DNA of 64,000 nucleotides from Pirellulaceae bacterium. GTDB taxonomy: Bacteria; Planctomycetota; Planctomycetia; Pirellulales; Pirellulaceae. This document shows positions 19,709 to 29,403 of the stretch, in pieces (position 1 is the first letter of the stretch; each line of letters starts with the position of its first letter). The DNA lies in assembly GCA_026004795.1 (NCBI GenBank), contig BPJV01000005.1, forward strand, positions 248,001 through 312,000, given 5' to 3'. The translations under genes and the position numbers were made by a program. The notes beneath the pieces were generated by a model that was not told the DNA's origin, ran no database searches, and saw only the letters and a list, made by a program, of their open reading frames with translations.

Positions 19709-21867
19709 TCCCAGAAGCACTCGCACAGCAATCGGGCGGGCAGCACTGTGTCGGATGCCGGTTTAAGCACCACGGTATTGCCAGCGGCCAACGCCGCCGC
19801 AATGCCGCCACCAGGGATCGCGATCGGAAAATTCCAGGGGCTGATCACTACGATGGTCCCTCGCGGATGGACCGCCAGTTCTGGTCTCTCGTGGATCTCC
19901 AATGCCGTTCGGGCGTAGAACTCGACGAAATCGACCGCCTCGGAAACCTCCGGATCGGCCTCGCCAATCGTCTTTCCCCCGTCGGCCATGGCGGCACCGA
20001 TCAAATCGCCTCGGCGGATGCGGATATTCTGAGCGACATTTCGGAGGCACTCAAAGCGAGAGCGAGCCGACCACTGCCGCCACCCGGCAACATCCTCCAA
20101 GGCACATTCCACCGCCTGCTCCAGCTGCTGCCGATCAAGTTCCTGATACCGAGCCACGACCACACCCGGCCTGGACGGATCCATCGATTCCACCAGACGT
20201 CCATTGCCGCGAATATCTGCATGGGCGACCGAAGCCAAAACATCAGGCGCCAGATCGCCACATCGAGCTTGCCAGCGTTCGGTCAACTCCCTTGCCCAGT
20301 GACAGTTGGCGATCAATGAGAAATCGGTATCCGGTTCGTTCTGAAAAGCGCGCCAGTCGGTAGGTATCGAGGGAGGCAAAGGCGGCACCTGCCGATTCTG
20401 GGTACGGCGCGGGGCATCGGATACGTGGGGCATATGTTCGATGGACTGCAGAAAAAGGTCGCGCAGGCGCTCCCAGTCTTCGCTACCGACCTCCATGCGG
20501 AATGCGTGGCGCAAGTAGTTGTCTGGTCCCGTGTTTTCATCCATGCGACGCACCAGGTAGCCGATGGCGGATACGAAATCCTCTTTGCGACACGCGGGGG
20601 CATACAGGAGCAAACTGGAAACCATCTCCCGCAGGGCTCGACGCTGTGCATTGGCCATGCCCTCGAGCATCTCCAACTGGATGTACTCCAGCAATCCGCG
20701 CCGAGCGGCCAACAGAAGAGCAAACGCTACTTCGAACAGATTGTGACTGGCCACCCCCAAGCGGACCGCACGAACATGGTCCTCTCGCAAGCCATGATCG
20801 AGCATTTTTTTGTAATTGGCATCGGTGTCGAGTTTTCGTTTGAACGGTGCCTGGGGCCAACCGCGCAGCGAGGCCTCGACGCGCTCCATCTCCATGTTGG
20901 CGCCTTTGACCAGCCGGATGGTGATGGGACTTTTCCCCGCCGCTACGCGTTCGATGGCCCACTGCGTCAATGTCCGTTGGACGCGAAAACTATCGGGAAT
21001 GTAGGCTTGGAGAGCGATGCCGGCCTGCACATGTTCCATCCCTTCGCGGTCGAGCGTCCGCATGAAGACTTCGGCCGTCAACCACATATCACGATATTCT
21101 TCCATGTCCAGATAAACGAACTTGGGCACTTCCGTGCCATCATGGCGTCGAAAGCGATTGCGTTGGGCAGCGCGATAGAGCAGTTCCAAGCGATGGGAAA
21201 GCGTGCGAATCGTTTCCTCACGCGCTAGCGGCGAAATCTGGGAATAGAGGGTGGATATCTTAATCGACACGCATTCGATTTCCGGCATTTGCAATGCCGC
21301 CAGATAGGCTTCCAGACGCCGCTGCGCCTCCCCCTCGCCTAAAATGGCCTCGCCGAGGAGGTTGAGATTCATGCGGACCCCTTCCCGTCGCCGCTGCTGC
21401 AGGTGGCGAGCGAGCGTCTCCGGCTCGGCAGGCAGGATGACGTTCGCCGTCTCGTGTCGCATCTTTTCCTTGACCAACGGGACGGCCACTCCGGGGAGGT
21501 ATCCACCAAAAGACTGAAACCCGCGCAGCATGGTCCGCTCGATAGGACTGAAGAATCGCGGAATCCCCTGCACGTCCAGGATGTGGATCAGCTGGTCGGC
21601 AGCACGCGCAGCTCGGGAACTGCGAAACGCTTGATCGGTCAACTGGATCAACGTGGCTTTGTCGCGAGGATTGCGAACCATGCGATCGAGTTCCGCCTGC
21701 TGACGGCGCTCGGCGGGCGTCTGCAGTTGCTGAGCGCGGCGCTGGAGATGGGCGGCCAGCTCGACGGCCAATTCGCCCAAGCAGCGGAAATCGTCCGGCG
21801 CACAGCTTTCGGCACGCGTTGCCCACTCTACGAGCGTGGCGACGGACGCGTCTGGTTGGATCTCCAT
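19633..21867 (-). CDS. putA: PutA N-terminal part (proline dehydrogenase and start of aldehyde dehydrogenase), frameshifted
   Basis: I place the start at ATG 21867 (MEIQPDASVATLVEW) because AGGAGGTG lies 7 bases upstream; the ORF track's 21924 start overlaps the PP2C gene. About 720 residues read in frame, then the frame is lost at the G9 tract and runs to a stop at 19633. The FAD-binding proline dehydrogenase barrel is clear: FVYLDMEEYRDMWLTAEVF and ITIRLVKGANMEMERVEA. The aldehyde dehydrogenase half begins with IVVISPWNFPIAIPGGGIA and NTVVLKPASDTVLPA. From this start to the distal stop at 18129 the length is 3n+1, one base too many. The gene is downstream of the PP2C gene and probably in its operon. 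Confidence 0.9.
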   Translation of the reverse strand: MEIQPDASVATLVEWATRAESCAPDDFRCLGELAVELAAHLQRRAQQLQTPAERRQQAELDRMVRNPRDKATLIQLTDQAFRSSRAARAADQLIHILDVQGIPRFFSPIERTMLRGFQSFGGYLPGVAVPLVKEKMRHETANVILPAEPETLARHLQQRRREGVRMNLNLLGEAILGEGEAQRRLEAYLAALQMPEIECVSIKISTLYSQISPLAREETIRTLSHRLELLYRAAQRNRFRRHDGTEVPKFVYLDMEEYRDMWLTAEVFMRTLDREGMEHVQAGIALQAYIPDSFRVQRTLTQWAIERVAAGKSPITIRLVKGANMEMERVEASLRGWPQAPFKRKLDTDANYKKMLDHGLREDHVRAVRLGVASHNLFEVAFALLLAARRGLLEYIQLEMLEGMANAQRRALREMVSSLLLYAPACRKEDFVSAIGYLVRRMDENTGPDNYLRHAFRMEVGSEDWERLRDLFLQSIEHMPHVSDAPRRTQNRQVPPLPPSIPTDWRAFQNEPDTDFSLIANCHWARELTERWQARCGDLAPDVLASVAHADIRGNGRLVESMDPSRPGVVVARYQELDRQQLEQAVECALEDVAGWRQWSARSRFECLRNVAQNIRIRRGDLIGAAMADGGKTIGEADPEVSEAVDFVEFYARTALEIHERPELAVHPRGTIVVISPWNFPIAIPGGGIAAALAAGNTVVLKPASDTVLPARLLCECFWEGGGPQRGIAIGPLHGRSCRAVFGK

Positions 21868-21920
21868 GGCGGCATCACCTCCTGCTCTTCGATGGGGATG
21901 GGGGAGTTCTTCACCGGCCA

Positions 21921-22913
21921 TCACGCTGGATCCGTGTCGCTCGCCGGCCTGACACGGTGCTCGGGAAGCGTGGTATCGCCCGGCTTGATCTGATTTCCAT
22001 AACCGGTCATATCCCCCAGCAGCCGTTCCAGCGTAATCTCCGCAGCCTCGCGTGTCCGCGGTTGATCGGGATCGGATTCCATCAACCGCGCGACGATTGC
22101 CGTAATGTTGTCTGCGCCTCCACGCTCATTCGCCGTAGCGATCAACTCATGGCACACTCGCTCTGGATCATCAGCATGCGACAGGCGATCGCGGAGTTCG
22201 TCATCGCGGAGATACCGGTACAATCCATCACTGCACAACAGAATCACGTCCCCGGACTGCAATCGCACCTTGCGAATCTCCGGGTCCACACCTTCACCAC
22301 CAGCCCCCAAGGCGTTATACAAAACATTGCTCCATCGCGACCTCTCTGCCTGATCGGGCGTCATCCCACCTCGCTCCATGAGCTGCGTGGAGATATTGTG
22401 GTCGCGGGTGAGTCGCTCGATGGCTCCGTCTCGTACGAGATAGCACCGACTGTCCCCCGCATGAACGACGTACATCCATGGCCAAATAACGTAGGCCAAA
22501 GTCAGCGTGGTTCCCATTCCATAATGGGCAGCATCGGTAGAGGATTCACGCTCGATCGCTTCGTGCGCTCGTTGCATCAGACGACGCAGGTCATCGATAA
22601 AATCCTGCTCGCGGTCCTCGCGATCGATGTCAACTCGAAAGAACCAGTGCATCGTATTGAGCAATTGCGCGATCAATAGATCCAAAGCCAGAGCGCTGGC
22701 GCGATCTCCCCCGCAGTGCCCCCCCATGCCATCGGCAACCATAAATAATTTTCCATGACTCATCCCGTACAATCGCGACTGGGCGTGCAGCTGCAGGCTG
22801 GTTGATTGGACCAGCATCGACTTGTTCAAATCGGCAATCAAGAAATGATCCTGATTTGATTGTCGCTTGCGACCAATATCGGTAGCGCCCGCACTGATGA
22901 TCTTGGCAAACAT
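21921..22913 (-). CDS. PP2C-family serine/threonine protein phosphatase
   Basis: This is a 330-aa protein starting at ATG 22913 (MFAKIISAGATDIGRKR), with an AAGGA site upstream; the 12 extra residues in the ORF track are unlikely. It has the metal-binding motifs of PPM phosphatases: RKRQSNQDHFL, MVADGMGGHCGGDRAS, VVHAGDSRCYLVRDG, ILLCSDGLYRYL and GGADNITAIVARL. The enzyme removes phosphate from Ser/Thr of proteins in a Mn/Mg-dependent way and usually opposes Hanks-type kinases, which are numerous in Planctomycetes, though no kinase is adjacent here. The C-terminal 40 residues are polar. The putA start lies 54 bp downstream. Confidence 0.93.
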   Translation of the reverse strand: MFAKIISAGATDIGRKRQSNQDHFLIADLNKSMLVQSTSLQLHAQSRLYGMSHGKLFMVADGMGGHCGGDRASALALDLLIAQLLNTMHWFFRVDIDREDREQDFIDDLRRLMQRAHEAIERESSTDAAHYGMGTTLTLAYVIWPWMYVVHAGDSRCYLVRDGAIERLTRDHNISTQLMERGGMTPDQAERSRWSNVLYNALGAGGEGVDPEIRKVRLQSGDVILLCSDGLYRYLRDDELRDRLSHADDPERVCHELIATANERGGADNITAIVARLMESDPDQPRTREAAEITLERLLGDMTGYGNQIKPGDTTLPEHRVRPASDTDPA

Positions 22914-23236
22914 GCAGTTCCTTCTCAATCCTCCACATACCCCCATCGCGTCGTAAACCTATTGTACTGATTCTCATTCAGTGGTTGCGTAAGCACGAAA
23001 GCGCCACCGGAAGTGTGGCCATCCCCTGAGGCATTGTCGACAGTTGAAACGCTACTGCGCTCCGCCATCCCGCTGCCCCAATCGGCACCCGCCAGGAACT
23101 GGCCGCTGGTACGCCCGTAAATCGTGAGCTAATCTTGATGTGTCGAAGAGGGGGCCTCCAGCTCGCCTCGCCGATCCACTTGCTACCAGAGCAAATGCCT
23201 CGTCTGCCGAAACTGTACTTGCCCTATTGTGCTCCT
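22914..23236. other. Divergent intergenic region between PP2C and BMC genes
   Basis: About 320 bp lie between two divergent starts. It must hold their promoters, but I see no confident -35/-10, operator or structured RNA. No strong ribosome site precedes the BMC start. Confidence 0.4.
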
Positions 23237-23899
23237 ATGCCTTTCCGACCACTCGCTTCGACCAGCCTCGGAATCCTGGAGACCACCGGTTGGACTCCCG
23301 CCATGGTGGCGATCGACACCATGGAGAAGGCGGCCAGGATCGATGTTTGGCAAGCCGAGTTGAATGACTTCCTGGGCGCGTGCATCAAAATCACCGGTTC
23401 GCTCGACGCCGTACGGACAGCCATTGACGCTGGCCACGGAGTGGCACGGCAGATGGGAGGAAATCCCCGTTCCACCGTCATTCCCCGTACCACCGCAGCC
23501 GCTCAAACCGGAATCGATAGCGTCGTAGAATTCAATCCACTCATCGAACAATTCGTCGTCCACCTTCCCCATCACCCCCTAGGCCACGAAAGGAATTCCC
23601 CCATGGCAGACCTTCCCGTTCCCGCACTCGGATTTATCGAGACACAAGGATTTACTGCCGTCATCGAAGCCATCGACACGGCTTGCAAGGCTGCATCGGT
23701 CCAAGTCGTGGGAAAAGAGAAGCTTGGCGGAGGTTATGTAACCATCGTGATTCAGGGGGACGTCGCCGCCGTACGTGCCGCCATCGACGCCGCTCGCCCC
23801 AAGGTCGATGGCCTAGGGAAATTGATTGCCGCTCACGTCATACCTCGCCCCAGCCCCGGCGTGCTGAGCCTCATACCTGCTACCCCGAAAACCGCATAA
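23237..23899 (+). CDS. Bacterial microcompartment shell protein, two BMC domains in one ORF
   Basis: The 220-aa ORF from ATG 23237 contains two BMC (Pfam00936-type) domains. Domain 1 is TSLGILETTGWTPAMVAIDT to AIDAGHGVARQMGG; domain 2 is ALGFIETQGFTAVIEAIDTA, KLGGGYVTIVIQGDVAAVRA and LIAAHVIPRPSPGVL. These form the tiles of protein-walled organelles that sequester aldehyde chemistry; in Planctomycetes they serve fucose and rhamnose breakdown. No enzyme gene of that pathway is nearby. An ATG at 23603 right before domain 2 has its own ribosome site (AAAGGA, 7-8 bases upstream), and deleting one C from the C5 run at 23575-23579 would create a stop just before it. It may therefore be two single-domain (BMC-H) genes, or a real tandem shell protein. 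Confidence 0.88.
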   Translation: MPFRPLASTSLGILETTGWTPAMVAIDTMEKAARIDVWQAELNDFLGACIKITGSLDAVRTAIDAGHGVARQMGGNPRSTVIPRTTAAAQTGIDSVVEFNPLIEQFVVHLPHHPLGHERNSPMADLPVPALGFIETQGFTAVIEAIDTACKAASVQVVGKEKLGGGYVTIVIQGDVAAVRAAIDAARPKVDGLGKLIAAHVIPRPSPGVLSLIPATPKTA

Positions 23900-24415
23900 C
23901 CCGCCTCTCACCTTGATTTCATCTTTCTCCACCTCACCGGTGGCATGCAAACGCCCCGCATTCGCGTGAGGCGGCCCCTTCCCTTACCCTCAGCCTAACA
24001 TCGCACAAAGTGCCACCCACCTTTTGCGAATCCGCAACCCACTTCGCACCAGAGAGTTACGAGAATCGTGCCAGCTCGACCATCCCTTTAGTAGCAAATA
24101 GCCCCTAGCAAGCGTCCGGCTCAGGTGGGGGGCTGAGCTGCAGCTGTAGCCGGTTTGAAAGCAACAATCGTGCCGCCCGGAGTGGCGGCCAGTCATTGCG
24201 GGGGCTAGGTAAACGCCACAGCGTGATCGCAAGTCGTGGGAGCTTTGCGCATGGGCGCAGTCGTCGGCATTCCCCGATTGGTCGATTGAAAAAGAGAATT
24301 AGCTGACGGTTGGAATCAAAGCATAGAATGGCGGTCAGTAGCTAGGGAGAGCGTTAGCCATTACATTATTGGCTCCAGTCGTCGACTGTCCGACTTCTTG
24401 CATTGAGCCCATCGC
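23900..24415. other. Intergenic region without a gene
   Basis: About 515 bp between two plus-strand genes. The only notable ORF (23990-24232, minus) has no family resemblance. No repeat, RNA or terminator is convincing. Confidence 0.4.
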
Positions 24416-26056
24416 ATGCTGTTACGTGAGAATCCGGTACTCCAACGTGAATTGCTCACAAATCTGCGGGCGAACCGATCGTTCGTCCTGATGCTAGTCT
24501 ACCAACTCGCCTTGTCCATCGTGTTGTTGGTGGCCTACCCATCAGGGCAGCGGATCGACTTGACAAGTGATTCATCTGCCGCACGGCAATTGGTCGACTT
24601 CTTCTTTCTCGGTCAGTATATCCTGGCTTCGCTTATGGCGCCCACGTTCGCCGCTGGGGCCATCACTGGTGAAAAAGAACGCAAGACTTACGAGATGCTA
24701 TTGGCCAGTCCACTCCGGCCATGGGTAATCGTCATTGGGAAGTTGGTGGCGTCGCTGACGCACTTGGTGGTCCTGATCGTCTCCTCGTTACCGATCATCA
24801 TGTTGGCGCTACCGCTTGGTGGCGTGAGCGTTTATGAGGTCTTGGCTGCATACCTGTGGTTGGTAATCTCGATCATCCTTTTCGGGGCGATTTCCTTGGC
24901 GTGCAGTGCTCGTTTTCGACGCACTTCAGCATCTCTAGTCGTCTCCTACCTGATCATCCTGCCCTTAGTGATCCTTGGGGCCCTATTCTGGCGCGGCTTG
25001 GAGAGCAGTGGTAACCTGCGATTGCAAGTGGCAACGTTCTTCCTGCCACCGCTGTATCTGGCAGTTAGCGTGCTCTTAAGCGCTTGGACCGCTCGCCGCT
25101 TGCTCTATCCGCCTGATGTAGGCAGTGAGGGCAACGAGGTTGTCGATCTCGAAGAGGAAACGCGCAATGCGATCGGTATGATCATCCAACGCGACCAGTT
25201 CCCCGATCGCCTATTTGCTCCTCCTCGTCGTACGGCTTTGATGCATGACGACGCCAATCCGGTTTATGACAAAGAGATCCATGCGGAACTGTTCAGCCAG
25301 GGAACGTTGATGTTGCGGCTGGTTATTCAGATCAGCATGATTCTGGCCATTCCATTAATGGCCGTGTGCCTATTCATTTGGCCGCAATACGTGGCGTGGT
25401 ATATCAGCTATGTGTTGGTGTTCAACATTCTTGTGGCCCCGGTTTTTTCCGCTGGGGCTCTGACCAGTGAACGGGAACGGCAGACATTAGAACTGTTGCT
25501 CACCACCACCTTGACGCCGTGGCAAATCATTTGGGGCAAGTTGCTTGCTGGTTTTCGAGTGTCTTATGTGTTAACCATGTTTTTGATGTGGCCCATGGTG
25601 TTGGCGGTTATCCTGGCGATCCACCTATACGGAAGCAACTGGTTGGCAGTGATCGTTTATTTTTTACTGGTTCTGGTGGCAGCAGTCTTCAACTCGTTGA
25701 GTGCCCTGTTGATCTCGGCCCTGTGCCGCAAGACCTCTGTGGCCATGATCCTCACCTACGCATTGCTCATCGTGTTGTACTTTCTTCCCGTCGCCGCTTG
25801 GTATCTCGGCTCCAGCGTTTCCCTGACGCCGCAACTATTGAATGCGCTGCAGCAAATAGGCGTTGTTAGTCCGCTGATGACAGCATTCAGTGTGCCTTTA
25901 GATAGCAATATCATGCTGGATAGCTCTGATCATTTTACCAGTTGGCAACGCGTTGTTACCTACTTTGGCATCTATTTGCTCGCTATTGCCGTCATGTTCT
26001 CTTTCTTGGCAACGCTTATCGGCAACCGCTGGCGGATGGTTGGTAGTCAGCGATGA
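24416..26056 (+). CDS. ABC-2-type transporter permease with two homologous halves
   Basis: This 546-aa protein has about 12 membrane segments in two similar halves. Each half has the same cytoplasmic loop: FAAGAITGEKERKTYEMLLA in the first and FSAGALTSERERQTLELLLT in the second, each followed by a P-W-x-I-x-x-G-K segment (LRPWVIVIGKLVASL and LTPWQIIWGKLLAGF). This is typical of planctomycete ABC-2 permeases. The central loop (about residues 240-290) is soluble. No ATPase gene is next to it, so the partner ATPase is elsewhere. It is related to the frameshifted permease at 39.4-41.2 kb. Confidence 0.88.
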   Translation: MLLRENPVLQRELLTNLRANRSFVLMLVYQLALSIVLLVAYPSGQRIDLTSDSSAARQLVDFFFLGQYILASLMAPTFAAGAITGEKERKTYEMLLASPLRPWVIVIGKLVASLTHLVVLIVSSLPIIMLALPLGGVSVYEVLAAYLWLVISIILFGAISLACSARFRRTSASLVVSYLIILPLVILGALFWRGLESSGNLRLQVATFFLPPLYLAVSVLLSAWTARRLLYPPDVGSEGNEVVDLEEETRNAIGMIIQRDQFPDRLFAPPRRTALMHDDANPVYDKEIHAELFSQGTLMLRLVIQISMILAIPLMAVCLFIWPQYVAWYISYVLVFNILVAPVFSAGALTSERERQTLELLLTTTLTPWQIIWGKLLAGFRVSYVLTMFLMWPMVLAVILAIHLYGSNWLAVIVYFLLVLVAAVFNSLSALLISALCRKTSVAMILTYALLIVLYFLPVAAWYLGSSVSLTPQLLNALQQIGVVSPLMTAFSVPLDSNIMLDSSDHFTSWQRVVTYFGIYLLAIAVMFSFLATLIGNRWRMVGSQR

Positions 26057-26497
26057 AGTAGTCGCCAGTCGCTTGGTTCGATGAGAGCAACATGCGATCA
26101 TGGCATCCCCACACGCAAATCTTGCTCCTGCCTCTGGTGAGGAACGGCGAGATAACTGAATACCATCAGCTGGATAAGCCACCTTTTCCCTCATTTCCAA
26201 AACACACCTTTCGAGATTACCACTCAGGCTCACGAGCGCGGTGGAGGGCCAGCTAGAGAGTCGGCAGCCTACGATCGGCCACTGTGGTTGCTTAATTTCT
26301 TGAGAGTGGCGCCGATTGGCATGGCAGAGGCGTGCTGACTGGGCGGAATAGGCAGAATTTTCCGGCTGCGGCTCAATTCCTCAAGCCAGCTGGACGATAA
26401 AAACTGAAGAACGACGTGCCTCTCCCACCCGTGCCATGGCGTCGATGCATCGGGCAGTAGGACAGTTTCCAGGAAGCACCAAGATTATCTAGCAAGG
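26057..26497. other. Intergenic region without a gene
   Basis: About 440 bp with no convincing ORF. The minus ORFs at 25898-26233 and 26373-26672 lie across the ends of neighbouring genes and look like chance frames. No repeat was noticed. Confidence 0.4.
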
Positions 26498-27139
26498 ATG
26501 TTGTCGGTGATGAATGCTGGCGAATCAGTCGATCACTTTTCGGACGCAGACGTTTGGGACGGCCCGCCACACGGGAACCATGCTCACCGTAGTTCGCGCC
26601 GATTCCTCTCCTGCCGGGGGCGTCCATGGCGACGGCTGTTGCTGGTCGCCGGGTGCGGAGCCCTCCTGGCATGTCAACCTGGTTGTCTAGTTCTTGACCA
26701 ATTCATCCAAGGCGGTCGAGGGGAGCGCCGCGCGTTGGATGTTTCCCACTTAGAAGCCCAAGGGTATTCGATGCCCCCCGGTGGGTTGCCCACTTCCGTC
26801 ACCGACGATGCCTCATCGGGGCCATCGATCGTGCTGGAGGTGCGTAACGGTGATGCGCCGCATTTGGAACGCATCCCCCTACCGATCGATCGGCCAGTGT
26901 TCGTGCAAGATATCGTGCAGCAGGCGAACCTGCACAAGCAGATCGGCCGCTTGCAGATTGCCATCATGCGGCCCGTAGGCCCCGGGCAACCTCCTTTGCG
27001 CATGGATGTGCGCACCGATGGCAAAGGTCAGACCACGAGCATGGGAACCAACTATGCGTTGGTCTCCGGCGACCATCTGATCGTCACCAAAGACGATACG
27101 GGGGGATTGGGTGAGCTGATCATGCGCTTTCTGCAATAG
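26498..27139 (+). CDS. Hypothetical exported protein, possibly lipoprotein
   Basis: This is a 213-aa protein that I do not recognise. After a polar N-terminus of about 45 residues comes a hydrophobic segment with cysteines (RRLLLVAGCGALLACQPGC), which could be a lipoprotein-type signal. The mature part ends in a small beta-rich region (PVFVQDIVQQANLHKQIGRL, then SGDHLIVTKDDTG) that reminds me of beta-grasp (SLBB-like) domains in polysaccharide export proteins; that resemblance is weak. ATG at 26513 is an alternative start. It is convergent with the DUF1080 gene, with 5 bp between the stops. Confidence 0.7.
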   Translation: MLSVMNAGESVDHFSDADVWDGPPHGNHAHRSSRRFLSCRGRPWRRLLLVAGCGALLACQPGCLVLDQFIQGGRGERRALDVSHLEAQGYSMPPGGLPTSVTDDASSGPSIVLEVRNGDAPHLERIPLPIDRPVFVQDIVQQANLHKQIGRLQIAIMRPVGPGQPPLRMDVRTDGKGQTTSMGTNYALVSGDHLIVTKDDTGGLGELIMRFLQ

Positions 27140-27144
27140 ATTGC

Positions 27145-28527
27145 TCATGGGGTATCCGCCACACGAATAAAGCGGTAGAGGACATCGGTGGTCGGATCGT
27201 GCCCCTGCAAGGATATTGGTCCCGGATCGAGGCGTAACCCTCGTCGCGGGTTCTCATGGGCCGGGCGCTGGTCCGTGAACTGAACGACCTGGATTCCATT
27301 CACCCAGGTGCTCATCTTGGGGCCTTGGGCGACCAGGGTCAGATAGGTTGGGCGAGTACCATCACCGATTACGATGCGGGCATTTTGCCGTCGGAAAATG
27401 GCTCCCGCTCCCCCGTCGGCAGGTCGTAAAGGATCGCCGTCGACGGTGGCATGATTAACTTGGCATTCATAACCGTCGAGCATCGAGTCGGGGATGCAAC
27501 GGAAAAAAATTCCTGAATTGACTTGGGGACGCGCCAGTTGGTAGCTGGCTTGCAAGATGAAGTCGCCGAACGATTGCCGACTTTGCAATTGCCCCAAGCC
27601 ACCGACGATATGCAAGCCCCTGTCACTACCGGTGACCTCCATCTGCGCCCCCTCCCGCACCGTTTTTTCCCAATCTGCTTCCCAACCGTCATCGGTAGCA
27701 AGTGCGTCCAGCCCCAAGGGACGAATCTGCAGGTGGCGGAACTCGACACGCCCCTCATTGTGCTGCAAACAGATATGACCAGAGCGCGCCACAGGAATTC
27801 TGTCCAGGTCCATAATGCGCCGGCCATCTAAGTCGACTTCGACATGTCGATCAATCACGCGAATAAGAAACGTATGCCATTGCGTGGGATCGAACGGCCC
27901 AAGTTGCTCTGGCTCTAACCGTTTGCGGTGAACGAAGCTTCCCGTAGGAAACGGGTTATCGGCAGGAGCGATGTTCAGTTCCAGGCACTCGGTAGTTAGA
28001 TCACCGGGCCGAGGAGTGGTGCGAAGGAAGATACCGCTGTTGGTCGACGGATCGGCGCGAAAGTCGACTCGCAGTTCGTAATCCCTCCATTCCAAATCGG
28101 TGCACAAAAACCCCCGTTCTCCCGCATCCACACGTAAAATCCCAGGTTCGGGAATCGACCAGTTGGCGTCACCTACGACATTCCATCCCATCCCCGTCTG
28201 ACCGTCAAAGAGCCGGATCCACCCTTCCTGCAGTTCGTCTTCCACCAGCGATTCACCAAGCAGCGTCGACGCATCAAATTGATCAAAAGCCGGTAGTCTG
28301 GCCAACCGCGTCGACTCCGGCGGCGGCGTGCTTTTCGACGCGTCCCCCGACCGATGCGTCTCCTCAGGAGGAATCTCAGCAGACGACTCGACCGCGGCTT
28401 GACTGCTCGTTTCGGGCGAGGACGCTGCTGAATCTGCCGTAGAGTCCGCAGAACGATTGCACCCCAAGATGACTGCCCACAGGACAATCCAAGCTATCGT
28501 CCCTAGTATGTCGTGACGGCCCTGCAT
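27145..28527 (-). CDS. Lipoprotein with two DUF1080 domains
   Basis: This is a 460-aa protein starting at ATG 28527 (MQGRHDILGTIAWIVLWAVI), with a lipobox VILGC; the upstream 48 residues of the ORF track lack features of a signal. An acidic, Ser-rich linker of about 70 residues leads to the first DUF1080 domain (WIRLFDGQTGMGWNVVGDAN, then DPSTNSGIFLRTTPRP) and a second (LQASYQLARPQVNSGIFFRC). DUF1080 proteins are concanavalin-like and linked to 3-keto-sugar hydrolysis outside the cytoplasm. It should be anchored in a membrane, facing the periplasm. The double domain suggests a gene-internal duplication. Confidence 0.88.
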   Translation of the reverse strand: MQGRHDILGTIAWIVLWAVILGCNRSADSTADSAASSPETSSQAAVESSAEIPPEETHRSGDASKSTPPPESTRLARLPAFDQFDASTLLGESLVEDELQEGWIRLFDGQTGMGWNVVGDANWSIPEPGILRVDAGERGFLCTDLEWRDYELRVDFRADPSTNSGIFLRTTPRPGDLTTECLELNIAPADNPFPTGSFVHRKRLEPEQLGPFDPTQWHTFLIRVIDRHVEVDLDGRRIMDLDRIPVARSGHICLQHNEGRVEFRHLQIRPLGLDALATDDGWEADWEKTVREGAQMEVTGSDRGLHIVGGLGQLQSRQSFGDFILQASYQLARPQVNSGIFFRCIPDSMLDGYECQVNHATVDGDPLRPADGGAGAIFRRQNARIVIGDGTRPTYLTLVAQGPKMSTWVNGIQVVQFTDQRPAHENPRRGLRLDPGPISLQGHDPTTDVLYRFIRVADTP

Positions 28528-29046
28528 GGTTTCGGCTCCCGTTGGATTCTTGGTGATCGTACCCCTACCCCCGATCAATGTCGTCAGCAATGGCTCTATC
28601 ATATCGCGCCGCTCTGGCCCGTCAGCACGAGACACCTGAGTTGTTGACAGGGTGGACCACCGTGGCTGCATCTAGGCTCGGCCTTAGCAGCAGAGGATTG
28701 ATCATGCCGCTCTGAGGCACGGTGAGGACAAAGCTGGAGACTGGCGACCACACCGACGGTCAACGGCATAGAGAGCAGACGAAGTTGGTTCGCCCTTTCC
28801 GGGCTATTGGAGATTGGCGTAATCACGTCCTCAGGGCGTTGGCCGCCTACGAGCGGTGCTCAACCGACAGCCATGTCCAGGGCCCAGTTTGGTCTAGCCC
28901 CTGCAGGGCGTTGCCTGAATGGTCGGACGGATTGGTGGCCCCTGAACTTGCCGTCGGATCGATAGGACCTGCCCTCGTATACAATGCGATGCGCTATCCT
29001 GCCAGGCGATGCAAAAAAGCTGGACTGTGAGATGATTGGATGCAAA
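28528..29046. other. Intergenic region without a gene
   Basis: About 520 bp of non-coding DNA between the DUF1080 lipoprotein gene and the tandem-repeat block. Its ORFs overlap on both strands and have no family resemblance. Confidence 0.4.
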
Positions 29047-29309
29047 CTGGAGGCTCAGAAAAATCGATACGAGTTGGCCGAAGATACAAAACACGGCGCT
29101 GGCCTCCATCCCAACCGATGCGCGTTGGGCGGACATGTGAATTGATGTGCTGGAGTGTCAATTCGAGCCATGCGACCTGGAAGGAAAGACGCGTCGAGGC
29201 GCTGGAATGCCAGTCGGATCCAGGCGACTGGGACCGGGAGATGAATCGAGGCGAGTTGGAGGCACAGACGGATCGGTACGACCTGGACAGCCAGACGCGT
29301 GGCGGTGGT
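29047..29309 (+). repeat. Degenerate tandem repeat, about five copies of a 51-54 bp unit
   Basis: Five units start at about 29047, 29099, 29150, 29202 and 29256, each opening with CTGGA/CTGGC or TTGGA. Shared patterns include ...GATCGGTACGACCTGG.../...CGATACGAGTTGG... near the middle of the unit and CGCGTCGAGG-like ends. Units diverge strongly, so this is an old array. The period is not a multiple of three, so the reading frame rotates between units: LEAQKNRYELAEDT in one frame, then LECQSDPGDWDREMNR and LEAQTDRYDLDSQT in another. Confidence 0.6.
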
Positions 29310-29403
29310 CGAAGAGCAAACTTACACCGGAAGGCGATGGCGCGGCTCTTCACCGGTGGTGGGCGACTACGGACCGCTTCCCCCTCTTCGCTCCCGATTG
29401 AAG

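Noticed and set aside
19432-21228. Long plus-strand ORFs
   Set aside because: Antisense shadows of putA; no domain is recognisable.
29047-29309. Possible CRISPR array
   Set aside because: No spacers, units are diverged, and no cas gene is in the window.
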